21,489 bases of DNA from Amanita rubescens (taxonomy: Eukaryota; Basidiomycota; Agaricomycetes; Agaricales; Amanitaceae), in contig WION01000751.1 of assembly GCA_015039365.1 (NCBI GenBank), positions 1 through 21,489 of the forward strand, in the 5' to 3' direction. The notes beneath the pieces were generated by a model, which ran no database searches, was not told the DNA's origin, and was given only the letters and a program-made list of their open reading frames with translations. Each line of letters opens with the position of its first letter. The first letter of the stretch is position 1. Both the position numbers and the translations under genes were made by a program. Shown here one piece after another: positions 11,386 through 21,153 of this stretch.

Positions 11386-12771
11386 GGCGCTATCGTTGGA
11401 TAATCAGCGGAAAGAAGGGAAGCGAAGAAAATGAGATCGTACATTGAATGGGGGTTGATATGTATTGGCGAGGTTGTTGTTGTGGAAAGAAGTAAAGGTG
11501 CCGAATTTGAACGAGGAAGAGAAGCGCGAGGTTTGTGATGACGTTTGAGGAGTTCAGAGGAGTCGGAACCAGTAAAAAAAGGCCAAAGCTCCAAATTGGA
11601 TGGTTCCTCAGTGATGGGTTCGATTATCCACGACTTTGGACGCGAGCTGGATGTCGTATTGGACCGCGAATTTATAGGCAAGTTTATGCTAAGCAACGCG
11701 ACGGTCTGGGCTTCGCGTTTTTCCCTCAAGTTTGCACAAACGTGCATAAGCCCGTTCCAGCTTGGTTCTTCTTCTTTATAACTCTTATCTTCCCTCAGCT
11801 AATTTAGTCACCCTGAATGCCACGCCTTCCTTATTTCTGTCGGTGTTGCCACGCCGCCTTTTCCCTGTTCGACTAGCAGGTACCGCACAAGAGTTGTCAG
11901 AAAACGTCACCCCCGTTAGTCCCTGATGTTAACAATTCGACCATTCATCACAATGAAATGCCCTGAGCTGTGCAGATGCCCAGGTCCGCCAACAGTCGTG
12001 CGGTCAGGTTCTCCATCATTTAAATTCCTGATGCTAGCCCAGAGATGCTCCACGTTGAGTCATAATCATGCTCCATGACGCTCTTCACACGCTCAGAAGT
12101 CTGTTGAATGTTGGCAGAAAAACGTACCCATATGGTCCCGGTTCAAAGCGGTCAACCGGTACGGGTCGGCATATTAGTGCCATGAGCTTCTTGGTCACGC
12201 TGTGCTGATTCTCATCACATCAACCTTACGGCCTTTTATTAATAACGAGCGTGGTAAGTAACATCAGCTTTATATCCTGGAAACTTTGATATGGGTGACC
12301 ATCTCCCATCTACATTGTGCAACGGAAACGGCGGAAGCCCGGCAGTTACGGATTTAAGCTCACCGGCCCTGTACCGCCAACAGCGGGAAAACGCGTATCT
12401 AAGTAGTTCTGGCATACATAGCCCCTGCCCGACGCCGTTTTCAGAATATCGTGTCGATTTTCCCGTTCACGCCACCTCTCTCCCATAGCATGTCGTCATT
12501 GGGTAAACGATACCGAAATCTGCCTGCTCTTCCGAAGGCGGACCGACGGCTCAAGTTCCTCACCACGTCATCTTGAGAAAATTGTCTTCGTGATAAAGCG
12601 ACAAGGTACCCAGCTTATCCCTGCGGACCTTTTCTTGGACAAGGTACTTTGGAATAACGTCACGTCTTGAATGGCTTCCTCGGTTTTGTATATTTTATGT
12701 AAATGCGGCATTGATCGGGTAAATACTGAGCACCGTCAACGAGAGCAGGGCTGCCATACTGTGGACTTGGT
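11386..12771. other. UGP1 upstream region and gene-poor stretch
   Basis: About 1.4 kb separate the UGP1 start from the stop of the next minus-strand gene. The portion next to 11386 is pyrimidine-rich on the minus strand and should be the UGP1 leader and promoter. The only coding signal I can argue for is the weak plus-strand candidate at 12291-12670. I see no RNA gene or repeat. Confidence 0.5.
12291..12670 (+). CDS. Weak hypothetical two-exon gene
   Basis: An ATG at 12291, about 20 bp after a TTATATCC stretch, opens 65 codons rich in Ser and Pro (SSPALYRQQRENAYLSSSG). Splicing from a GTGTCG donor at about 12450 to CCCATAG at about 12488 (roughly 40 nt) would continue the frame for about 60 more codons (HLEKIVFVIKRQGTQLIPAD) to a TGA near 12670. 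Both segments could be open by chance and I recognise no family. The orientation opposes both neighbours. Confidence 0.18.
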
Positions 12772-14566
12772 TCAGAAGTGCATTGTCCATAAGGAAATGA
12801 AGACGATGGTCGACAGAGGAAGTTTTGCTATAGTCCAAACGTCTTGGGCAAAGCCTTGTACACTCCCGCGATGCCTTGGATGATGCGTGCCAAAGAAATT
12901 GAGAAGTATCTTCACCACTTTGGACAACGAAATGAGAGGCGCGGTGATCGAAAGACGTCGTCTGCCTAGAAGGAAGGACGACCAGGAACGTCGAAAGAGA
13001 AACCCACGTTTTGGAGTGGTAGCTGGAGTAGGAAGGGAAGACGAGTCCAGATGAGCATATTGATCGTCGTCTTCTTCGCGACCAAATGTAGATCGTAAAA
13101 CCAACATTTCCGTTCGCTGTTGATATGACGTAGTTGTTATCCCAGAACCGTTGAAGCCCGAATGGTCCCGTGCACCGGCGATATTCATTAAGAATACGAT
13201 CAGTAATGAGGCTAGCAGAAGTGGAATATAGGTTGACAGGTATATAGATATCTGATCCGGCATTAGGCATATTTGATCTGCGTGCGTAGTTGTTGTGCCA
13301 TCTTTCCAATACTGTTTCGGCAACAAGGAAAGCAGCTGGAATCCCGGACGTCTGACGTTCATCGCCATAGACAATGACTTCACGGTGACTTCGCGGGCGT
13401 GAAACGTGGTGCCTGAGTTGTGGAAGGTGTGATTGTATTCGCAATAGTCGTGGTCATCCCCGCTGCGTTGTGCAATGAGCTAATATATAGTCTTTGGACG
13501 CTTAACACACCTCAAAATGAGCGACGGTTTCAGTTTATGCAGCAAAAAACTAGTGGCATCTTGCCCAAGGAGGTTTTGGTAGCCAGTTCCAAATCCCTGG
13601 CGTATCGTGCCACGTTCCCGTAATGGTCCACAATTTGTCCCTTCTGGTCTATAAAGAGGGATATGGCTGAACAGAATGACAGGAGGTTGGATCGCTGCGT
13701 CATTTGTCAATAGAAGTCCTAGTTATACCTGGGTCTGACATACCACCCTCAAGTTTTTCCACAAAGTCGACCGTTCCGTCATGAATAGGTTTCCATTCTG
13801 TGAAAGAAACTCCTGCTTGGTCCCGGTGATAGTCCTCATCGACCAAACCTGGAGCGTCTATTAAAGTTAACGTGTGATCCGCCATAGTGACATGTTGATT
13901 CATTGGACCAAAGTGAGAAACATAGCGTTCATGTGCCATTTCTGACTCGGAAGCCGGCATTCTCAAGCTAAAGATCAACGTTTAACGAGGACTCTGTAAT
14001 GGTAACACGAAATTACCCTATATCATGGTTGCCTGGTATGAAGTACTCGGGGATGCTAGGATCCAATGTAAAAATGGTCTTGAATCTCCTGCTGTAGGAT
14101 TCGTATCTGCGGCGCAACGCTTGAGAACGAGATGGTCACGTCGATTAGCAAGACATACTCAGCATCAGACATGGGAAAGCGCCCCCCGTCCATCATATCA
14201 CCGAGAAATATGACAGCATCTGGGCTCAAACGCGTGGCTTCTCGCCAATTTTTTCGGATGTTCAGGTCTACGAGGACCTGGGTAATGTAGGTGAGGATAG
14301 CGGGTCGACCGGGATACGAGCGGTGGTCGAGTATCTGGGGATCTGCTACGACCAGAACATGAGTAGGCTGAGTAGAAGTGAATGTCTGAAAGCCGGTCAA
14401 CGACGGAACGTTGGAGAAAGAGAATATATACCGTCTGGAATTTGGAGTCTGGCCAATTGCATTTGCGAACCGAATTCCAGAAGATACCGTACTCGAACCA
14501 GATTACGAGGATCGTCCAAAAGAGTTTCAACGCGTTGATTATTGGGGTTTTAGGCAACCTGAACAT
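12772..14566 (-). CDS. Ted1/Cdc1/PGAP5-type ER metallophosphoesterase
   Basis: Members of this family are ER membrane phosphoesterases; yeast Ted1 and mammalian PGAP5 remove ethanolamine phosphate from the second mannose of GPI anchors, aiding export of GPI proteins, and Cdc1 is a relative. Six exons (14566-14432, 14385-14159, 14106-14017, 13967-13744, 13694-13511, 13462-12772) join to 516 residues. Metal-binding motifs are in order: DPQ (60-62), GDMMDGGR (107-114), GNHD (146-149), SHIPLYRPEG (235-244) and SGDDHDYCEY (287-296). A hydrophobic N-terminal segment (about 10-35) and another near YIPLLLASLLIVFLMN suggest membrane anchoring, with a last hydrophobic stretch at the C-terminus. For intron 2 the donor GA/GTATGT keeps the frame; the nearby GTCTTG would break it. 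Start 14566 follows an in-frame stop. Ted1 and Cdc1 orthology is not distinguished here. Confidence 0.92.
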
Positions 14567-14699
14567 GTCGGAGGTTCAACTACTTAAATATTGTTTGTCC
14601 TCTATGGGTCTCACGCATTACAACGAAGAATGGATATCAGGCTCTCTCAAAATGCGTGTCTAAACTCAGAACAAGCCATGTGTCCGTCTCTCCGACCGA

Positions 14700-15037
14700 C
14701 TAATGATGCGATTCGTGACCATGACCGTGACCCTCGAATGGGTGGTGTCCCTAATATGTATCAGCGGAGGAAATTTACGAAACAGGTCATTTTGTATACC
14801 AATAACTTAGCACCGTCTTTCCTGAAATATTCATTCAACAACAACAGATGGGGTAGTGCAACGATGGACAAACCTGGCCCTGTAAAAGATGAAGAACCAC
14901 ATTGATGCGCCCAGCGCCTTGGCCATGAAAGTGTACTTGAATGGAGGTAAATGTGGATGGAATCCTGGTTCTAAGACGCAGCATGTCTAAATAATTCAAC
15001 AAACATTTTGCGGAGACTTACGGTGAGCTCCGGCCAT
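14700..15037 (-). CDS. Small His-rich membrane protein, probable complex I accessory subunit
   Basis: Four exons (15037-15022, 14970-14874, 14821-14800, 14750-14700) join to 61 residues. The N-terminus is MAGAHQPGFHPHLPPFKY. One predicted membrane segment follows (about ALGASMWFFIFYRA), then a short tail (KDGAKLLGHHPFEGHGHGHE). Size, single membrane span, the WFFIFYRA-type segment and His-rich ends resemble the small NDUFB2/AGGG-like accessory subunits of mitochondrial NADH:ubiquinone oxidoreductase in fungi; this assignment is from memory and tentative. Three introns of 49-52 nt in such a short frame, all keeping the frame, argue for a real gene. It shares a 70-bp divergent promoter with the gene at 15108. 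Confidence 0.7.
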
Positions 15038-15107
15038 GGCTCGATTGTAGACGGAGGATGTTGTTTATAGTTATTGACGCGTTCTCGTTTATTTCTGTCA
15101 CTTCCCC
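15038..15107. promoter_or_regulatory. Very short divergent promoter
   Basis: Only 70 bp separate the start codons at 15037 (-) and 15108 (+). No clear TATA element is visible. Transcription of each gene probably starts very near its ATG, or the leaders overlap, so the two genes may be co-regulated. Confidence 0.5.
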
Positions 15108-18100
15108 ATGAACCCCAACGGCAAACGTTTGCGCGATGTAGACTATCCCAGAATCATATTCCATGCTCCTGAGAGGACGTTTGATAGGTTGTTTAAAGGT
15201 GCTACCTCAATTTTTGTTATATGGTACGTTTACCGATGGCTTATGCGTCATCTCAGAAAGTTCCCTGTACGACCTCAAACGGACCGTCAGAAAGAAGCTT
15301 GGTTTACCGTCTGATTCTTCGATATCTCTTGCACAGATTCGTGATGGCCAGGCAGTCGACCTCGACGATGGTAGGCTCGCATACTGCGCCTTTCCTCATC
15401 TTTGGATTCTGAATATTTTCGTTCATGATTAGATGATGATTTTGAGGCATTTTACACCGTCGCGCACTCTCAGTGGTCGGTAGATGTTGAAATTAGACTT
15501 GCAGATACTCAAACTTCTCAGTCTACTGACGAAGAGGTATGTAATCTTATTCATGTGGTGTCATTTTTCATACCAGGATGCATCATAGATTCGACCAAGG
15601 AAGAAGCATGGAGAGATCCATGACTCGCCGAGCATGTCCGATAACGAGGCTGGTGTACGTACCGCAGGTGCTACGGAGAGCAAAAAAAGGAAGGTGGTAT
15701 TTGCCGAGTCTTCCACCGAAGGCGTACTGTCGGAAGAACCGCGACGAAAAAAAAAGAAGAGTGAGAGCGACGGCGCGGTGAACAGCACCGCAGTCGCGCC
15801 TAGCTCATCTCACGATATTACCAAGAAGAAGAAAAGGAAGTCAAAGAAGGATGATTCTGCCGCAAATCCCGTTCAGGAGGGGAATTATGACGTGCCAGAG
15901 CAGAGTGGTACCGTGGAGGCGTCAACTTCACAGAGAGACCCTGATATTCCCGTCGACGACGGTCAACCGGCACAGCCAGGACTTTCCGATCCCAGTAACG
16001 TTCGGCAACAGAGCAAGGCAATCTCAAGCTCATCAAGGCGTACGAGCACTGTAAAGGCCAAGCTCCCCTCTGCACCGGACCAGACTTTGGAAAATCAGTC
16101 ACATAAAGAAATTACGCCAACTCCGATGTACGCTATTGGTTCCTGAGGTTGCCGTTGTTTCTGACCCCACTGAATAGAGCAGGTACGAATGCCGCTGGAA
16201 AACGATCAGCGCAGTCATCTGCTTCTAATACTCGGCGTGGTAAATACTTCTTACAATTGTGAAGATGTTATTATAATATCTCCTTAGATTCAACTCTCGA
16301 AAATTCCAAATCCGTTTCACAAGGTCTGTAGACCATATCAAGGCCTTCTACTTTGTTGACGTTTCACAGAGAAGGATGATCATTTGACTGGAAGCACACC
16401 AAGCGAAAACAGTCAAGATGCGTCGAGTGACGAAGGTAAAGTTAATATGCATTCCTTCGTGTCTATCTCTCACCCCAAAGGCAGACGAAGTAACACAAAA
16501 CACGATGCTCTCATCCAGAAGCGAACACGGTTCGAAGAGCGTTTCACGTGAATAGCCTTAAAATATCACGAAAGTTCCTAAATAATGGTCTCATTCAGCA
16601 GATGCCGAAGAGGAAAATCGGGCGGACGCGGGGATTGTATCTGGTAAGAGTCCAAGTCTGGGTATTAGATCTTGGGCTCATGTTGAGCATCTCTAGCAGG
16701 GAAGCCACCTGCGGCACAAATGAAAGACATAGTAACAGACCTACTGGCTGCGAAAAGGAAGCTTTTAGCTGGCAACAATGCTCCGGTTACAACCCCAGAG
16801 GATTCGGGCTCGTCTAGTAAGATCCCAGCACAAAGCGCCGAGCTTCCCGAACGAACACGTAACTCCGCAAAATCTTCAAAAGTTGCCTCCAAAGCGTTCT
16901 GCCTTGCTTGCACTAAGGCGTCAAAACACGATCTGGCAGACTGTCCTCTTGTTCAGGAAGGACCCTTAGCAATCCAAAAGCGTATCAAAGCGCTTCGTGC
17001 CACAAAGAAATACTCAGATAAAGAAAAAACGCCTGTTATCGAAGGTTTGAAACAGGTTAAGCAGGATATAAGGGACAAAGCAAAACAATCAACCAAAGAG
17101 TCTAAAGTGAATGCTCAATCTCACTCTCATCCATCCTCTCGTCCACAGGACGCAGAGGCTAATGACGTATCTGACCGTATAAACGACGTTGCAGGTGTTT
17201 CGTCACAAGCGCGACCAGTAACCCAGTTGAGCAACAAGGGTTCATCAGGAACGTCGTCGACTGACTCTACCCCTGGCGCCGTCGTTCAGCTAAGCGCGGA
17301 GAAACAAGCGGATGGTGATGGTTCTCTTAACTCCCTCATTCCATCGCACAATGTAGATTTATCTGCTGTCGATCTCCAGGAGTTGATCAGAGGTCCAAAA
17401 GAGGCATTGGTGTCGGTCAACGACTTGCCTTCCAGCGACGAAAACGATGACGATGAGAGGATGTCTGGTGGACCTGAGGAAGACGAAGTGGAAAAAAATT
17501 ATCGCAGACTGACGTCATTTGGGAATGATTCTTCTGAGAGTGAAGGCAGCGATGCTGAACAGGATAACGGAAATCCTACTGGTTCCTTTGCCAACACTGA
17601 ACAGCATGTCAGTGTCAGTGACTCGCAGGACGCTATCCCCGAGCCAGGTCCTCCGACTGTTACTCAAGAGCAGAGTATTCCGCGACCATCGGGACGGGAT
17701 GACGTCTCCGGTGATAAAGATGATGCAAACAGACGTGACGGAGTCCTCCAGGAGGAAGAATCGGCGATTGGAACCAAATCCCCTGTTAACGGCCAGGAAG
17801 CCAGTGATCCCGTGGTCAGTCAGGAAGCTACCGAGGCAACACTAGACGCTTTAAGTGCACCCACTGAAGAGCCAGATCTGTCCGCAATGCGAGCGCCCAG
17901 TGATGCAAGTGAATCTATACAGTCGACTCAATCGTCACCTCGGCACGTCAACGGCAGTAGTGTGATTGAACAGATCAGCGACGATACGAGAGTTGGTCCT
18001 GTGCGGCGCAGCAATCGACGAACGAAGCCTTCCGTGGTAACAGAGGAGACTGCCACGGAGCAAGACAGTGGAAAGCGGAAGAGAGCGGCGACGAAGACGC

Positions 18101-18930
18101 CAAAGAAAGATAAATCATTAACCCAGGTGAAGGACGATATTCTAAACAGTGTCGCACGGACCATAAAGTCAAAGATCCGTGCAACATCAGTACCTGCTGA
18201 TGAGCATGAGCCCCGCACACCCGGACGCAAACGTGCAAGAGTCACGACCAAGATTGAACGTGCGTTGAACAGTAAAGGGAATGATACATCCACTTCCAAG
18301 TCGCGCAAGAAGAAGGATGTTCCGGTCCCAAGCGAAAATGATCCGTCGATTACGCCGTCGCAGGACCAAACGTCGCTGAGGTCCGCAACCCCTTCAGTTC
18401 CCGAATGGACGACATTGACACCTATGGAAGATGATAACATCACGCGAGACGAGCCTGCTCCAAGCAGCCCTCTATTGAGGAAATCCAACGCGAACAAAAA
18501 GGGTGTCAAGAAAATAACTAAGCAATCCGTCGTCGAGAAGGCGAACGAGGATTTGCCAAATACTCTCGATGACGATCTGCTATTTGCCCCATCCACAAGT
18601 CAAATACCCTATCCCTATTCCCAAAAGTTGCATATTGAAAAACGACGTGAGAATGACTCGGAGGATGAGCAGGAAGTTACTAGCTCTCTCACACCCAATG
18701 GTCGTACGCCACACAAGTATAGACGCCTCAGTGATATTGGCACAAACCCCTTCGCGAAGCGTCTGAATCCAAATCTTGCGCAACACCACTCATCCAAAGT
18801 TGACAAGGTTAAAGAATTGTACGGTAGACGAGGAAAACGTGGTGACAACAAGTCTGATTCCGATTCGGACTCGGACTCGGAGCCCGAGAAGATATCTCAC
18901 ATCCCTAAAACTCGAATGGCAGGAGCATGA
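15108..18930 (+). CDS. Large charged nuclear protein with ubiquitin-like N-terminus and zinc knuckle
   Basis: Ten exons join to about 1116 residues: 15108-15198, 15257-15370, 15433-15536, 15589-16127, 16178-16239, 16288-16323, 16370-16435, 16485-16547, 16599-16643, 16700-18930. Residues about 14-95 look like a ubiquitin/PB1-type fold (PRIIFHAPERTFDRLFKESS, LYDLKRTVRKKLGLPSDSSI, DDDDDFEAFYTVAHSQWSVD), reminiscent of coilin-like N-terminal modules. The rest is low complexity, rich in Ser, Lys, Glu and Asp, with many basic clusters (RRKKKKSE, KKKKRKSKK). A zinc knuckle C-X2-C-X5-H-X4-C lies at residues 441-455 (CLACTKASKHDLADC), followed by CPLVQEG-type sequence and a helix (IQKRIKALRATKKY). The end carries an SD-repeat acidic stretch. 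The last intron has a tandem TAG/CAG acceptor (16694-16699). Nuclear or nucleolar location and nucleic-acid binding are inferred; I cannot name the family. Confidence 0.85.
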
Positions 18931-18983
18931 ATTCAACATGGTAAAATTGTTACATCCCTACGGCAGGAACATGAATTCGACAT
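18918..18983 (+). repeat. Imperfect 22-bp direct repeat spanning a stop codon
   Basis: Positions 18918-18939 and 18962-18983 match at 20 of 22 bases (ggcaggaRcatgaattcRac), 44 bp apart. The first unit contains the last codons and TGA of the gene at 15108-18930; the second is in its 3' flank. A small tandem duplication of the gene end is the simplest explanation. Confidence 0.85.
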
Positions 18984-19600
18984 AATATTACAGCAGATCT
19001 ACAAATCTTCCTAATTACCATCGGGGTTTCTGGGGGTATATACTATACATAGCGTTCATTGTACCAGCTGATCATGCCAACTGATGCGTTTCCCTCGGTG
19101 GATTACTGATCGTGAGTACATGAGCATTTCAGCTGGCCCCTATAACCAAAAGATCAGCGTTATGGTGCTGTCCGCTCCTTCCGGCTGCGCTTGGCGACTT
19201 GGGAAAAGGCAAGGTCCAGGAGACAGGAAGTTCAGTCAGCTTCCCATGCGGCGTCGTGTATTGCCGCGGTCGTGGCATCTTACCGGTGCCACTTGGAACC
19301 GCACGTAACTATAGAACTTAAAAGCGGAGTTCCTGCTTTTGGGACTCAGCTTACATAACTATTTATCGCACTGATGCCAAAATTTTGTCAATCAGCAACC
19401 TTTATCCCGTACTCTCATCTGAGTATTCTGAAGGCACCTGCCTTGGTACATGCTATATAACAAGAACACCCGAGACGAGTAAGCACAGTTCACTACCTTC
19501 CCTTATTCCCCTTTTCTCATCATTTTTGCCCCTTAGTTATCTCAGCGACCTCGTTTTCTCTCTCTTGAGCTTTTGAACCCCGTCTACCCAATCAGCATAC
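18931..19600. other. CPA1 upstream region
   Basis: These 670 bp hold no supported gene. The last 110 bp are strongly pyrimidine-rich (CTTCCCTTATTCCCC, TTTTCTCTCTCTTG), typical of a fungal leader, and contain no ATG between 19461 and the CPA1 start. A 7-bp stem with a 7-nt loop lies at 19327-19347. Confidence 0.5.
19454..19460 (+). promoter_or_regulatory. Probable CPA1 TATA box
   Basis: TATATAA lies 141 bp before the CPA1 ATG and just upstream of the pyrimidine-rich leader. Assignment rests on consensus and position. Confidence 0.5.
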
Positions 19601-20976
19601 ATGATTTACCGTTATCTTTCTCGTGTTCCTCGATTTGCAAGGGGTTTAGCAACTCCCTCTGGCCCGATCACGGGCGTACCTGCCGCCCTTCACCTGAAGA
19701 CTGGCGAATCTTTCTATGGGAAATCCTTTGGTGCTCCAAAGAGCATCTTTGGTGAAACTGTATTCTCAACGTCCATAACATCTTGTAAGTGTCGAAGCTC
19801 GTTCCCATGAAAAATATACTGATGGCGATCGATCTATTTCTAGACACAGAATCAATGACCGATCCGTCATATCGTGGCCAGATTTTGGTTTTTACGACGC
19901 CGATGATTGGCAATTATGGCGTTCCACTAAACAAAGCACCATACGATGCCCAGGATGTCGGTGTTGTCCTGGAGTCCCAGAGGGTACAATGTGCAGCAGT
20001 TGTTGTCGGCGACGTTGCCGAAAAATTTTCCCACTATACCGCCGTAGAATCTCTGGCATCTTGGTGCCAACGTCATGGCGTACCAGCAATTACAGGCGTT
20101 GATACCCGAGCCATAACCACCCTGTTGCGAGATCAGGGCACAACTCTGGGACACCTTGCAGTTGGTAGCGAAGCTTCGAAGCCTGCTCCCGCTGATCATG
20201 AGTACTGGGATCCTGCCATCGAGAATCTTGTTGATCAAGTTTCTACCAAGGTTCCTTACGTTTTAAATTCCTCAGGCTCCACTAAGATTGCTGTTCTCGA
20301 TTTCGGCGCCAAATCGAACATTTTACGATCACTCGTCCGTAGAGATGCCGCAGTCACTGTACTTCCATGGAACTACGATTTCAACAAAATTCGAGACCAA
20401 TATGATGGTCTTTTCTTGTCCAATGGTCCAGGTGACCCAAAGCATTGTATGGAAGCAGTTTTTGAACATTCGTAAGACATTGAAGGAATGGAACAAGCCC
20501 ATTTTCGGAATCTGCATGGGTCACCAGATCATCGGTATGGCAGCTGGTCTGGATGCGTACCGGATGACTTTTGGCAATCGCGGCCACAACCAGCCGGTGC
20601 TTGCTCTAGCATCCTCCGGATCTATCAAAGCAGGAAGAGTATATGTTACTAGGTGAGATACATAAGCATGTATTTGCTTATCGTAGCTAAACGACGTCCA
20701 GCCAAAACCATCAATATGCACTCAAACTGCAGGATCCTTTCCCGCAAGGCTGGGAGCCTTTCTTCATCAATTGCAACGACTCCTCTGTTGAAGGTATCAA
20801 ATCCACTGACGACTCGGGGAAGAAAGTCTGGGGTGTCCAATTCCACCCAGAGAGCGCTGGTGGCCCTCTAGATACCATTGAGGTCGGTTTCTGGTTTCAC
20901 CTGAAGTATTCATCAGACTAATTGGTCCCAAGATGTTCACCGATTTGTTTCTGAATGTCGTGCTGTGGAGGTCTGA
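19601..20976 (+). CDS. CPA1: Arginine-specific carbamoyl-phosphate synthase small subunit, with two single-base frame breaks
   Basis: The small subunit hydrolyses glutamine and passes ammonia to the large subunit for carbamoyl phosphate, the entry to arginine synthesis. Exons 19601-19784, 19844-20652, 20702-20882 and 20933-20976 would give about 405 residues. The Arg-rich N-terminus ([15 protein letters not shown]) suggests mitochondrial import. Family motifs are [83 protein letters not shown] (nucleophile near Cys285) and [10 protein letters not shown] (His379, Glu381). The frame breaks at a T5 run (20459-20463): read as T4, [14 protein letters not shown] continues into [12 protein letters not shown]; as given, it stops after EHS. 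In the last exon a T3 run (20944-20946) would need one more T to give a family-like end (MFTDFVSEC). Alternatively donor GTC-G/GTTTCT at 20887 avoids the second break. Sequence error or recent inactivation are both possible. Confidence 0.88.
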
Positions 20977-21153
20977 GCGATCGGGTTATACTCGCACGCA
21001 ACAATGGAGCTCTTATGAGACTCCTGCGCGCAAAGTGGCTTATGCATGACTTTAAAACATTCCCTACCCTTTCCTCCTGTAGATTACAAATACTATGTAT
21101 GACTAAATTGTACCGAATCTACCTACCAAAATAGTTAAGCGTGTGATACCACT

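Noticed and set aside
14107..14158. A frameshift in the Ted1-like gene after GGRFPMSDAE
   Set aside because: It arises only if the donor GTCTTG is used; the better donor GTATGT four bases upstream restores the frame and gives SDAEYESYSRRFK.
17928..18596. 222-codon minus-strand ORF
   Set aside because: Antisense shadow of the low-complexity region of the large zinc-knuckle protein; its hydrophobic bias mirrors the Lys/Ser/Asp-rich sense strand.
19327..19347. Hairpin GAGTTCC-N7-GGGACTC as a regulatory RNA or terminator
   Set aside because: A 7-bp stem with a G-T pair is common by chance, and it lies upstream of the likely CPA1 transcription start.
19373..19456. Upstream ORF that might be an arginine attenuator peptide for CPA1
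   Set aside because: The peptide (MPKFCQSATFIPYSHLSILK) matches the fungal attenuator only vaguely and begins upstream of the probable TATA box at 19454; no ATG occurs in the likely leader.
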